A stretch of 64,000 bases of DNA from Chromobacterium alkanivorans. GTDB lineage: Bacteria > Pseudomonadota > Gammaproteobacteria > Burkholderiales > Chromobacteriaceae. The DNA lies in the NCBI RefSeq assembly GCF_016937655.1, contig NZ_JAFHKL010000004.1:62001-126000 (forward strand), written 5' to 3'. Both the position numbers and the translations under genes were made by a program. Of this stretch, positions 7,347-15,485 are shown in pieces. The stretch's first letter is position 1; each line of letters starts with the position of its first letter. Below the pieces are notes generated by a model. That model was not told the origin of the DNA and ran no database searches. It worked only from the letters and a program-made list of their open reading frames with translations.

Positions 7347-8666
7347 ATGATAATGAATATTTTTGAATTACTTGACCCAAAAAACTTATTCTTCTTTACA
7401 GACCATCAAAGTTTAACGGAGAAAGACATCAGTGTATTGCGCGGACTATTCTTTCTGCCTGGCGATTTACAAGCCAGAACATCCAATACATACGGACTGT
7501 TGTGCTTGATGCATGACTGTATGAAAATTGACAGCGCACGTTTCTTAAAAACAGTTTTCATACCTTGGGTTGGCATCAAGGCAAAAACTAAAGTACATAG
7601 ATCAAGAATAATGGATGAGTTTTCCCGAGTTGGCGAATTTGAGGAAGGCTCTGACGCCGACAAAGCCCACTTGGTCAACATCTACAGGAGTATTGTTTCA
7701 GATCTGTTTGATCCTTACATCACTTTGGTTGTTGCATGCTACCAGTTCAAGACAGGGAACTACAAAGACATCGATGATACTAATGCATCGATGGGAGAAA
7801 GAAATAAGACTGAGTACATACTCGCCAGAAAGGAGTTCTTAGAGCTTTTGAAAGGGTACAACCCTCAAGTAAGGAATGCAATTTCTCACTCTGGCTCTCA
7901 TGGTGTCACATACAAAAATAACAATATTATATTTAGAGAAATTTCACGCAACACTCCTCCTAGGGTTAACATTGTTACTTGGAGCAAAGAAACACTGGAA
8001 CAAAAAATTATGTGGCTCTTTGAGTGCATAATTTCAATCGAAGCCTCTGAAAATGTATTTGGAATTGATTGCCAAGAACAAATACTGACCGACTTCGATT
8101 TGTTTCTTGGATTTATTCTACACTGTTCGGACCATACTACTCGCGAAGAATTGCATGCTAAATTCAATATTCGAATGAACAATATCCGCAACAATGATTC
8201 ACTACCAAGTGAAACCAAAATAGAAACTCTTAGCAAGGTCTTATTTTACAATTGCGCACTCCGAAAAATGCCTATTTTGTCAAGTTCCACCTCCGAAGAA
8301 AGAGCAGAACTACGACTTGAGATACCAAAGGTCAATACAGATTTTTCAGAAGATGAAGAAATATTAAACCGCCTACTCCAATTACCACGCTATAGCATAC
8401 TTGCCTTTACAATTTTCGAGGATCTTTTCGAAAGATTTTCTGTAGTAGAAGTAGACAAATCCGAAAACCTCTCTGGTCTCGCCATAATAATAAGCGGAAA
8501 TTTACTCCGTTTGTATTGCGAAGAAAAAGCAGGTCTTGTTGATTTAATAAATGACTCTGTTTCATTTTGCGAAGGAAAAAAAATCGCAGTAGAAATTGAC
8601 TTTAAAAAACTAGAGAATTTTGAGGATCACTCACTTAACGAACCATTTCCACGGCTATTGAGATAG
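7347..8666 (+). CDS. Island protein with HEPN-like R-x4-H motif, candidate defence RNase
   Basis: A 439-residue protein I cannot assign to a named family. ATG 7347 follows AGGAAG at 5-9 nt. The segment 'QVRNAISHSGSHGVTYKNNN' contains R176-N-A-I-S-H181, the R-x4-6-H signature of HEPN RNA-cleaving domains; Asn directly after Arg and the helix before it ('RKEFLELLKGYNPQ') fit that fold. There is no signal peptide or clear membrane segment. The gene is AT-rich and is the only intact gene between the two 49-bp att repeats, a typical place for anti-phage cargo. HEPN assignment is inference from one motif; the rest of the protein is unexplained. Confidence 0.6.
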   Translation: MIMNIFELLDPKNLFFFTDHQSLTEKDISVLRGLFFLPGDLQARTSNTYGLLCLMHDCMKIDSARFLKTVFIPWVGIKAKTKVHRSRIMDEFSRVGEFEEGSDADKAHLVNIYRSIVSDLFDPYITLVVACYQFKTGNYKDIDDTNASMGERNKTEYILARKEFLELLKGYNPQVRNAISHSGSHGVTYKNNNIIFREISRNTPPRVNIVTWSKETLEQKIMWLFECIISIEASENVFGIDCQEQILTDFDLFLGFILHCSDHTTREELHAKFNIRMNNIRNNDSLPSETKIETLSKVLFYNCALRKMPILSSSTSEERAELRLEIPKVNTDFSEDEEILNRLLQLPRYSILAFTIFEDLFERFSVVEVDKSENLSGLAIIISGNLLRLYCEEKAGLVDLINDSVSFCEGKKIAVEIDFKKLENFEDHSLNEPFPRLLR

Positions 8667-9012
8667 CGACAATAAAGTTATGCCAAATTTTTATTTGCGT
8701 TTCACTGAGGCCAAGCCGAAAGCCATCGTGGCACTAGAAATATGATCGACGAGAGCTTTCGTTACACTAGGAGGAACAACAGCCCACCAGCAGCCAACTT
8801 GCAAAGCTGGCAGCCCCTTTGGGGCGGTGGCGGCGTAAGGCTGGAACAGCCTCTAGCCGACAGCCAGCACGGGGGGATTGATCTGGAGCATGTGCCACAG
8901 TTGTGCCATGACACAGCCAACAAGGCATTTATTGAGGTTGTTTTAGATTTGACAAGCCATCAGGCAATCTACGCAAGTCATTGATAAATAATAAAAACAC
9001 AAAACTCAAACA
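8667..9012. other. 346-bp gene-free stretch at the right end of the island
   Basis: I see no convincing gene. An 80-codon ATG frame at 8742-8984 has no recognisable similarity and no clear family composition. Base composition changes from AT-rich to more GC-rich after about 8800, which may mark an older junction inside the island. Confidence 0.5.
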
Positions 9013-9061
9013 GGAATCATAATCCGCAGGTCCGGGGTTCGAGTCCCTGATTCGCCACCAA
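9013..9061 (+). repeat. Attachment-site repeat: 3' part of a tRNA(CAU) gene, copy 2
   Basis: Identical over 49 bp to 6633-6681 and again lacking the tRNA 5' half. GC-rich core chromosome begins right after it, so this is probably the outer right boundary of the stacked islands. The intact tRNA would then lie to the left of the window. Confidence 0.85.
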
Positions 9062-9068
9062 GGATATC

Positions 9069-9094
9069 AAGGGGTTAGCTCACGCTAATCCCTT
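9069..9094 (+). terminator. Terminator after att copy 2
   Basis: AAGGGGTTAGC and GCTAATCCCTT form an 11-bp stem with one G-T pair around a TCAC loop, followed by TTTT, 8 nt after the CCA. It is probably the original terminator of the tRNA gene. Confidence 0.8.
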
Positions 9095-9215
9095 TTCGCA
9101 TTCCCGCCGCCTCCTGGCCCGCCCTCGCCGCTTATCCACAGGCGGGAGCGAGAACGCCAAGTTATCCCCAGTCGTCGTCCAACTATAGTGAAGCATCCCT
9201 CACCGGAGCCTCGCC

Positions 9216-10049
9216 ATGCGCCTCCTGCAAGCTGGAATCCTCTGCGCCGCCGTCCAGGGGCTGCTCTGCGCCGCCGCGCTATGCGCCGGCCCGGGCCAGG
9301 TCTCGTCTCCGCCGGCCGTCGGCGCCTGCGGCCGGGAATTGAGCGTAGGCTGGGACACCAGGCCTCCTTACCATTATCTGTCCGCGCGCCAACAGCTGGA
9401 CGGCTATTCCGTCGCCGTGCTCAACGAGGCCGCGCGCCGCGCCGGCTGTAAGCTGAACTACCAGCAAATGCCTTGGGCGCGCAACTTGCTCAACGTAAAA
9501 AACGGGCAGGTGGACATGGCGATGAACGCGCTGAAAACCCCGGAGCGCGAGCAGTTCGCCCACTTTGTCTGGGCCGACAATCCCTCCACGGTGCGGATCT
9601 GGAGCCTTAGCAGCAACGCCGCGCGCTGGCCGATACACCGCCTGGCCGATCTGGACAAGCACGGCAAGCTGGTGCTCGGCGTCACCCGCGGCGACAGCTA
9701 CGGAGCCATTATCGACGCCTGGCTGAAATTCCCGCCGCCAAGCGTCAGCGTGGACAGCGGGCCGACGCAGGACATCAATATCCAAAAACTGAGGGCCAGA
9801 CGGCTGGACCTACTGCTGGCCAGTAGCGTCACCATGCGCGCGGCGCTGCAGGCCCAGCCGGCGGAAGCGGAGATCGTGCCGCTCGCGCCGGTGTGGAATA
9901 TCGGAGGCTCTTATTTCATCTTCAGCAAAAGCAGCGTGCCGCAACCGGTGGTGGACGCCTTCCAGCAGGCCCTGACCAGCATGCGGCGCGACGGATCGAT
10001 CCACGCGCTGTATCAGCAGTACTTCGAAGTGCCGTATCCGGAGGACTGA
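9216..10049 (+). CDS. Periplasmic solute-binding protein, SBP_bac_3 type
   Basis: A 277-residue exported protein. The N-terminus is a signal peptide (hydrophobic 'AGILCAAVQGLLCAAALCAG'). The mature part begins 'LSVGWDTRPPYHYLSARQQL', the opening of amino-acid-type (family 3) binding proteins, followed by 'AVLNEAARRAGCKLNYQQMP' and 'GQVDMAMNALKTPEREQF'. ATG 9216 has GGAG upstream. No permease or ATPase gene adjoins it, so it may be a stand-alone binding or sensing protein. Ligand unknown. Confidence 0.8.
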   Translation: MRLLQAGILCAAVQGLLCAAALCAGPGQVSSPPAVGACGRELSVGWDTRPPYHYLSARQQLDGYSVAVLNEAARRAGCKLNYQQMPWARNLLNVKNGQVDMAMNALKTPEREQFAHFVWADNPSTVRIWSLSSNAARWPIHRLADLDKHGKLVLGVTRGDSYGAIIDAWLKFPPPSVSVDSGPTQDINIQKLRARRLDLLLASSVTMRAALQAQPAEAEIVPLAPVWNIGGSYFIFSKSSVPQPVVDAFQQALTSMRRDGSIHALYQQYFEVPYPED

Positions 10050-10067
10050 GTCGGCGCGGCGGCCGCC

Positions 10068-13000
10068 TCAATCCTCGCCGCCGCCCTGCAGTCGCTCCGC
10101 CAGCGGCAGCAACAGAGTTTCCGCCAGCTGGGCGAACAGAGGGTCGTCCAGCGGCTGCTGATTGCGGAAGGCCAGCGCTATCGCCGCCTCGTCCTTTTGC
10201 GCGACGCCGCCTTCGCGGACAAAGCTCGGATCCCACTTTTCCAGCGCTTTCTGCAAGGCCTTGTCGCGCCGCTCCGGCTCCGCGGCCAAGGCCTCGGCGT
10301 AAGCCCAGCTGGTGCGGCCGAAGCAGGGCAAGGGCTGATCCTGGCCCTGACGCCAGCGCGCCAGCCACGGCTCCAGCAAGGCCAAGGCCTCCGGCTCGTC
10401 CTCCAGCAACAGGCCGCCGGCGTCGTCGTAGCAGACGCTGCGGCAGGCCACGTCCGGCGGCCGCGCCGCGCACAGGATCAGATGACCCAGCCACAAGGCC
10501 ACGCGCTGGGCGGCGTTGATCTTGCCGACGACGAAGCTCAACTGGCCTTCGGGCCGCAGGCCGGTGAGCTCGCCCACCAGGGTGAGGCCGGCCGCCTGCA
10601 AATGGACCGGCTGCGGCGGCAAGACTTCCCGGCTCAGCGCGGCCGGCAGCCGCGCCGCCAGCTTGACGCTGGAGCGCGCCTCCTCCACCAGCCAGGCCCG
10701 GCCCAGCGCGGCCGGCGGCAACAGGCCGGCGGCGGCGACGCGCTCGCGCACCGGCGCTTGCGGACGACGGTGCAGCATGGCCTCCACCAACTGCCTGCGC
10801 ACCGCCTGGCTGGCGTCGCCGTCCACGGTGAAGGGCTCGCGCACCGGCAACTCCTCGTCGCCGCCGAACAGGCGGATGGCGAGCCGGTCCGCCAGCCAGG
10901 CGCGCACCGGATTGCGCCAGAAACGGATGAAGTCGTGCAGATTGACCACGCCGCTGAGCGCCGCCGCCGGCAGCGCGCCGGCGAAGGGCCGCGGCGCGGC
11001 CTCCGGCTGCGACAAGGCCGCGGCGAAGGTGGGTTCGAAACTGGCCAGCCGCGGGTCCGCGCCGTCGTAGGCGGCGGGCGAAAACGGCTGCAGCGGATGG
11101 CGCACCGTCAGCGTCCGGCCGAGATCCTGGCCGCACATGGCGGAGAAGCAGTCCAGCAGCTCGGCGATCAGCGGCGACGGCGGCAGGGTTTCGCCGCTGC
11201 GGGCGGATTGCCCCACATAGGACAGATACAGCTTTTCGCGCGCGGAGAGGATGGCCTCCAGGAACAGATAGCGGTCGTCGAAGCGGCGCGAGCGGTCGCC
11301 GCGACGCGGATGGCGCGCCACCAGATCGAAGCTGACCGGGCGCTCGTCGCGCGGGTAGGCGCCGTCGTTCATGCCTATCAGGCACAACACGCGGAAGGGG
11401 ATGGAGCGCATCGGCACCATCGCGCAGAAAGTCACCCCGCCGGAAAGAAAGCCCAGCGGCGAGGCCAGCGTCAGCTTGCGCTTGAGCCAGTCCCGCACCA
11501 CCGGCAGGCCCACCGCCTGCTCGAAGCCGGCCAGCGCCGCGTCATCGGCCAATTCCGCCAGCGCGCCGCGCAAGACCTCCAGCGCTTTCTCGTCGTCGGC
11601 GTCGGCGTCGAACAAAGACTCGCAAGCCTGCTGCAGCCGCTCAGCCCACTCCGCCGGACTGGCCGGGCGCGCCCATTCTTCCGCCGTCCGCTCCAGTTCG
11701 CGGTAGCAGGCGGCGAAGCGCCCCAGCGCTTCCGCCAACTGGCCCTGGGCGCTGCTGTGCGGCAACAGGCCGGCGTAGAGGCCGCTGTCGTCCCCGGCCA
11801 GGGCCGGCGGCAATACCGCGCCCAGCAGCAGCCGGTCCAGGCCCCAACGCCAGGTGAACAGCGGGTCCGCCGGCAAGCCCAGCGCCGCCTTGTGCGCGGC
11901 GTCCCGCCCCCAGCGGATGCCGGCTTCGCGCGCCCATTGCCGCACAAAGGGCACGTCGGCGTCGTCCAGTCCGAAGCGGCGCAATAGCGCCGGCGCGTCC
12001 AGCAAGGCCAGCACCTGATCGGCGGCGAAGCGGGAATCAGCCAGATCCAGCAAGGCGGCGTAGCTGGCCAGCAACGGTTCTTCGCGCGCGATGCGGCGAT
12101 CGGCGATGCTGTAGGGGATGTCCGGCGCGGCGTCCTCCTGCGGACGGGCGCCGAACACCGCGTCGATATAGGGCGCGTAACTGTTGATGTCCGGAGTCAG
12201 CACCGCCACGTCGGCGGGGTTGAGCCCGGGATCGTCGCGGAACATCGCCAGCAAGCGGTCCTTCAGCACCTCCAGTTCGCGCATCGGTCCGTGGGCGGCG
12301 TGGATCTGCACCGAATCGTCGTCCGCCGCCAGCGGCCGCGGCGCGTCCTTGGGCTCGTTCAACTGCAGGATGTCGCGCTGCAGCCGCGCCAGCAGCGCGT
12401 CGCCGCCGGGGACGTCGAACAAGGGGCGCGCGTCCAGCTCGCTGTCCTCGGCGATCAGCTCGAAGAAATCCCGCCCCTGCTTGCCCAGGGACGCCAGCAG
12501 AGGATGGCCCTCGGTGGCGAACAAATCCCCCTTCTGCTGCAGCTTGAGCTTGCGGCGGGCGTCGACGATGTCGCCCCAATACGCCTCGCAGGGATTGAGG
12601 GTGAACAGGCAGACGTCGGTGAGCTGGGACAGGCGCTTGACCAGGGCCAGATACATCGGCGCCAGGCTGGCGATGCCGAACAGCGTCACCCGCTCCGGCA
12701 GATGCTCGGCCTTGAGCTCGGCGAAAAACTCGTCCAGCATGCGCACGCGGTGGCGGCCGGGATCGCTGTCCGCCAGCCTCCGCCACAGCGCGGCCTGCCA
12801 GGCTTCGTCCTCGCCCAGGCCCAGCAACTGGCCGGCCTCCCAGCCGCGTATCCAGTCCGGCCGGAACACCAGGTATTGGTCGAAGATGTCCGCCACCTTG
12901 CCGGCCAGCTCGAAACAGGCGGCCTCGCCGCCCTCCAGATAGCGCGACAGGGCGAGAAAAGGCTCGCCCTCCAGCGTGGGCAGCAGCTCCATCAGCCGCC

Positions 13001-13277
13001 AGCTCAGCACTTCCGGCGTGAACGAGGACTTGCGCGGCAGCTCCGGCATCACCTGCTGCATCAGCCGCCAGGCGAAGGCGGCCGGCAGCACGAAGTCCAG
13101 ATTGGCGGCCACGCCGTTGCTGCGCGCCAGGTCCAGCGTGATCCAGCGGCCCATGCCGCGGCTCTGCACGATCACGGTTTCCGGCGCGAAGGGATCGGAC
13201 AGCGGCAGGCTCTGGCTCATGCCGCAAAACAGCTGGCCCAATTGCTCCAAGCGGTTGGACTGGTAAAGAAGCAGCAT
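10068..13277 (-). CDS. recC: Exodeoxyribonuclease V gamma subunit RecC
   Basis: RecC is the Chi-scanning subunit of the RecBCD helicase-nuclease that resects double-strand breaks. The protein is 1069 residues, close to the usual 1100. The start is set at 13277 because 'MLLLYQSNRLEQL' matches the RecC N-terminus; an open frame extends 54 codons upstream without similarity. Family hallmarks include 'VQSRGMGRWITLDLARSNGV' and 'MRELEVLKDRLLAMF', and 'DVAVLTPDINSYAPYIDAVF'. 'CLIGMNDGAYPRDERPVSFD' follows later. recB and recD are not beside it in this window, unlike in E. coli, where recC clusters with recB and recD. Confidence 0.93.
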   Translation of the reverse strand: MLLLYQSNRLEQLGQLFCGMSQSLPLSDPFAPETVIVQSRGMGRWITLDLARSNGVAANLDFVLPAAFAWRLMQQVMPELPRKSSFTPEVLSWRLMELLPTLEGEPFLALSRYLEGGEAACFELAGKVADIFDQYLVFRPDWIRGWEAGQLLGLGEDEAWQAALWRRLADSDPGRHRVRMLDEFFAELKAEHLPERVTLFGIASLAPMYLALVKRLSQLTDVCLFTLNPCEAYWGDIVDARRKLKLQQKGDLFATEGHPLLASLGKQGRDFFELIAEDSELDARPLFDVPGGDALLARLQRDILQLNEPKDAPRPLAADDDSVQIHAAHGPMRELEVLKDRLLAMFRDDPGLNPADVAVLTPDINSYAPYIDAVFGARPQEDAAPDIPYSIADRRIAREEPLLASYAALLDLADSRFAADQVLALLDAPALLRRFGLDDADVPFVRQWAREAGIRWGRDAAHKAALGLPADPLFTWRWGLDRLLLGAVLPPALAGDDSGLYAGLLPHSSAQGQLAEALGRFAACYRELERTAEEWARPASPAEWAERLQQACESLFDADADDEKALEVLRGALAELADDAALAGFEQAVGLPVVRDWLKRKLTLASPLGFLSGGVTFCAMVPMRSIPFRVLCLIGMNDGAYPRDERPVSFDLVARHPRRGDRSRRFDDRYLFLEAILSAREKLYLSYVGQSARSGETLPPSPLIAELLDCFSAMCGQDLGRTLTVRHPLQPFSPAAYDGADPRLASFEPTFAAALSQPEAAPRPFAGALPAAALSGVVNLHDFIRFWRNPVRAWLADRLAIRLFGGDEELPVREPFTVDGDASQAVRRQLVEAMLHRRPQAPVRERVAAAGLLPPAALGRAWLVEEARSSVKLAARLPAALSREVLPPQPVHLQAAGLTLVGELTGLRPEGQLSFVVGKINAAQRVALWLGHLILCAARPPDVACRSVCYDDAGGLLLEDEPEALALLEPWLARWRQGQDQPLPCFGRTSWAYAEALAAEPERRDKALQKALEKWDPSFVREGGVAQKDEAAIALAFRNQQPLDDPLFAQLAETLLLPLAERLQGGGED

Positions 13278-13419
13278 GCGGGAATAGGCGGTAGGTGAAA
13301 TCAGGCCAAGTGTAGCATCCGCGGCCCGGATCGGCCGCATGCGCCGCGCGCGGCAGATAATGCCGCGCGGCGGCGCGCAGGCGGCGGCTTGCTTTCCGGC
13401 AGGATATTTACAAGGCATA

Positions 13420-13462
13420 TTGATGCCAATCAATACCAATATGAGTCCAATAAAGCTAAAAT
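13420..13462 (+). promoter_or_regulatory. FNR-type promoter of the minor-pilin operon
   Basis: TTGATGCCAATCAA at 13420-13433 is an exact FNR/Anr box (TTGAT-N4-ATCAA). A -10-like TAAAAT lies at 13457-13462. This puts the box centre about 42 bp before a predicted start at about 13469, the class II activator position. The start codon of the first pilin gene is 20 bp further on. Position and match are seen; FNR control is inferred. Confidence 0.7.
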
Positions 13463-13489
13463 ATGACGTTTATTTAACTAGGCGATGTC

Positions 13490-13921
13490 GTGAGCGCATC
13501 CGTCCGGCCGCAAGGCCATTCCGGCTTCACCCTGATCGAGATGATGGTGGTGGCCGCCATCGTCGGCATTCTGCTGCTGGTGGCGGTGCCGTCCTACCAG
13601 CGCCATGTGCAGGCGGCCAAGGCCAATACCGCCAAGAGCGACCTGATGGCCCTGAGCCTGGCCCTGGAAAACCACAAGCTGCTGCACCTGGCCTATCCCG
13701 CCGCCAGCGCGGACAGCGCCAGCGCCATCCGCGCCGCGCTGGGCAACAGCAGCTGGCAGCCGGCGCAAGCGGAATTCAACTACGGCTACCAGCCGCAGGG
13801 CGGCAGCTTCCTGCTCACCGCCAGCGGCGTCAGCCCGCAACTATCCGGCTGCGTGCTGAAACTCAGCGGCGCCGACCATAGCGCCAACACCAGCACCTCG
13901 GCGTGCCAGACCCAATGGTGA
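13490..13921 (+). CDS. Type IV pilin-like protein (PilE-like minor pilin)
   Basis: A 143-residue prepilin, first of a five-gene operon. The short leader ends in Gly and the cleavage site is G/FTLIEMM, with Glu5 present, followed by the hydrophobic N-terminal helix 'VVAAIVGILLLVAVPSYQRH'. Near the C-terminus two Cys ('GCVLKLSG' and 'SACQTQW') can close a pilin D-loop. It starts with GTG at 13490. Other prepilin genes follow with overlaps. Probably a minor subunit of the type IV pilus or pseudopilus tip, processed by PilD. Confidence 0.85.
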   Translation: MSASVRPQGHSGFTLIEMMVVAAIVGILLLVAVPSYQRHVQAAKANTAKSDLMALSLALENHKLLHLAYPAASADSASAIRAALGNSSWQPAQAEFNYGYQPQGGSFLLTASGVSPQLSGCVLKLSGADHSANTSTSACQTQW

Positions 13922-14418
13922 ACGCGTTCCGCCGCCAGCGCGGCCTGAGCCTGATGGAATTGTGCGCGACGCTGGCGCTGATCGGCCTGTTGGCGCTGCT
14001 CAGCGTGCCGCTGGCGCAGGGCTGGAGCGACGCCCACAAGCTGACGCTGGCGCGCAGCCAGCTGGCGCGGGCCTACGCCCAGACCCAGGCCGCGGCCTTG
14101 AGCAACCCGCAGGCGGCGGCGCCGGACCAGGCCGCCGCGGTACTGATGTCCAGCGCCGAAGGCCAGCTGTGCGTATTCGCCGGCGCGCCGGCCAGCGGCA
14201 CTCAGGGCGAGCGCTGCCAAGGCGCGGCGCTATGGCGCGCCGCCGCGCCGCGCCCGGTCTCCCTGGGAACAAGCTGCCTGCAAACGCCCGCCGCGCAATG
14301 CCTGGCCTTGAACAACCAGGGCCAGCCGCTGGCGGCGCAGGCGGCCGGCGTCGCCTGCGGCACCCGGCCGGCCTACTGCATCCGCGGCGCGCAACAGGAG
14401 CTACGCGGTGACCTATAA
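13915..14418 (+). CDS. FimT/GspH-like minor pilin
   Basis: A 167-residue prepilin starting at ATG 13915, which overlaps the preceding stop (ATGGTGA). The cleavage site is G/LSLMELC with Glu5, followed by 'LALIGLLALLSVPLAQGW'. The mature part has four or more Cys. By position (before pilV and pilW) it corresponds to FimT/FimU, the minor pilins that prime assembly. An ATG 12 nt further upstream is also possible. Confidence 0.8.
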   Translation: MVNAFRRQRGLSLMELCATLALIGLLALLSVPLAQGWSDAHKLTLARSQLARAYAQTQAAALSNPQAAAPDQAAAVLMSSAEGQLCVFAGAPASGTQGERCQGAALWRAAAPRPVSLGTSCLQTPAAQCLALNNQGQPLAAQAAGVACGTRPAYCIRGAQQELRGDL

Positions 14419-14797
14419 GGCGCAAAGCGGCGTCAGCCTGCTGGAAAGCCTGATCGCCATGCTGCTGCTGATACTGACCGGCCTCGGCGTCGTCTTCGTC
14501 AACGCGCGCAGCCTGGGCAGCCAGCAACAGCTGCAACAACACGCGCTGGTCCTGAGCAAGGCGCGGGAGCAGCTGCAACAAGGCGGGCTGCTCTGCGGCA
14601 GCGCCGACGACTGGCCGCTGGCCAGCGGCGTCAGCGCCACCGCGCGGCTGGCCTGCCGCTCCGCGCCCGCGGTGACGCTGCGCGGACAACCGCGGAACGG
14701 CGGTGCCGAAATCGCCGCCAACGCCCAGCTGCGCGGCCAGACCCTGCAACTGCGGGACGCGGCCTCCGCCACCCTCTCCCTGAGCAATCATGAATAA
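14408..14797 (+). CDS. pilV: PilV-like minor pilin
   Basis: A 129-residue prepilin with the PilV-type cleavage site G/VSLLESLIA and helix 'MLLLILTGLGVVFVNARSL'. It starts with GTG 14408 inside the end of the previous gene. A short C-terminal domain follows. Overlap at both ends (11 and 8 nt) indicates tight translational coupling in the pilin operon. Confidence 0.8.
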   Translation: MTYKAQSGVSLLESLIAMLLLILTGLGVVFVNARSLGSQQQLQQHALVLSKAREQLQQGGLLCGSADDWPLASGVSATARLACRSAPAVTLRGQPRNGGAEIAANAQLRGQTLQLRDAASATLSLSNHE

Positions 14798-15485
14798 GCG
14801 CGCCGCCGGCTTCACCCTGCTGGAACTGCTGATCGGCATGCTGCTGGCCCTGATCACCACGCTGGCGATGCTGACGCTGTATCGCCAGACCGCGCGCAGC
14901 GTGTTCGATCCGGACCAGGGCAGCGCCAGCCTGTCGCAGCGGGACGGCCAATTGATGGCGGCCCTGCTCAGCGTGCAGCAACAGGCGCAGGAAGCCGGCT
15001 TCGGCGCCGCCGGCGGCCGCGAACAGAACCTGCAGCTGCTGTCGGTCAGCGATTTGCGCCTGGACGCCGACGGCGCCGTCAGCGCGCTCAGCGCCGCGCC
15101 GGCGGCTTCCGGCAGCGCCAACGCGGCGGTGTGGCGCTATCGCCCGCAGCTGGATGCCGGCGCTTACGCCTGCCGCGGCGTGGCCCGCTTGGGCGAAGCC
15201 GGCCAGAACAGCGTGCTGTACCAGCTGCAGGCCGACGACTGCGCCGCCATCGCCGACGCGCTGACCCAGCCCTCGCTATGGCGCGCCCGCGCGCTGACCG
15301 GCCCGCTGCCGCCGCGGCATCAACTCAGCATGGCCTTGCGGCTGGAACAGCCCTGCTGGCCCTACGCCGCGGCGACGGCGGCGAGCCAGACCTTCCCGCA
15401 GCTGCTGCTCAACTACGACAACGCGCAGCAAGGCGAAGCCCGCAGCTTCGCCAGCTGCCTGACCAATCTGGCTGCCCCCGCATGA
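14790..15485 (+). CDS. pilW: PilW-like minor pilin
   Basis: A 231-residue prepilin with cleavage site G/FTLLELLIG and helix 'MLLALITTLAMLTLYRQT', the PilW pattern. The size matches PilW (larger than PilV or FimT). The body has paired Cys ('AYACRGVARL', 'QADDCAAIA', 'EQPCWPY', 'SFASCL'). It overlaps the next gene by ATGA. Confidence 0.85.
   Translation: MNKRAAGFTLLELLIGMLLALITTLAMLTLYRQTARSVFDPDQGSASLSQRDGQLMAALLSVQQQAQEAGFGAAGGREQNLQLLSVSDLRLDADGAVSALSAAPAASGSANAAVWRYRPQLDAGAYACRGVARLGEAGQNSVLYQLQADDCAAIADALTQPSLWRARALTGPLPPRHQLSMALRLEQPCWPYAAATAASQTFPQLLLNYDNAQQGEARSFASCLTNLAAPA

Noticed and set aside
8742-8984. 80-codon ORF in the island
   Set aside because: No similarity, no convincing ribosome-binding site and unusual composition; treated as non-coding.
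15131-15481. Upstream extension of the PilX-position protein to 787 residues
   Set aside because: The extra 117 codons lie inside pilW in another frame and are Arg/Ala-rich; ATG 15482 overlapping the pilW stop is the natural start.
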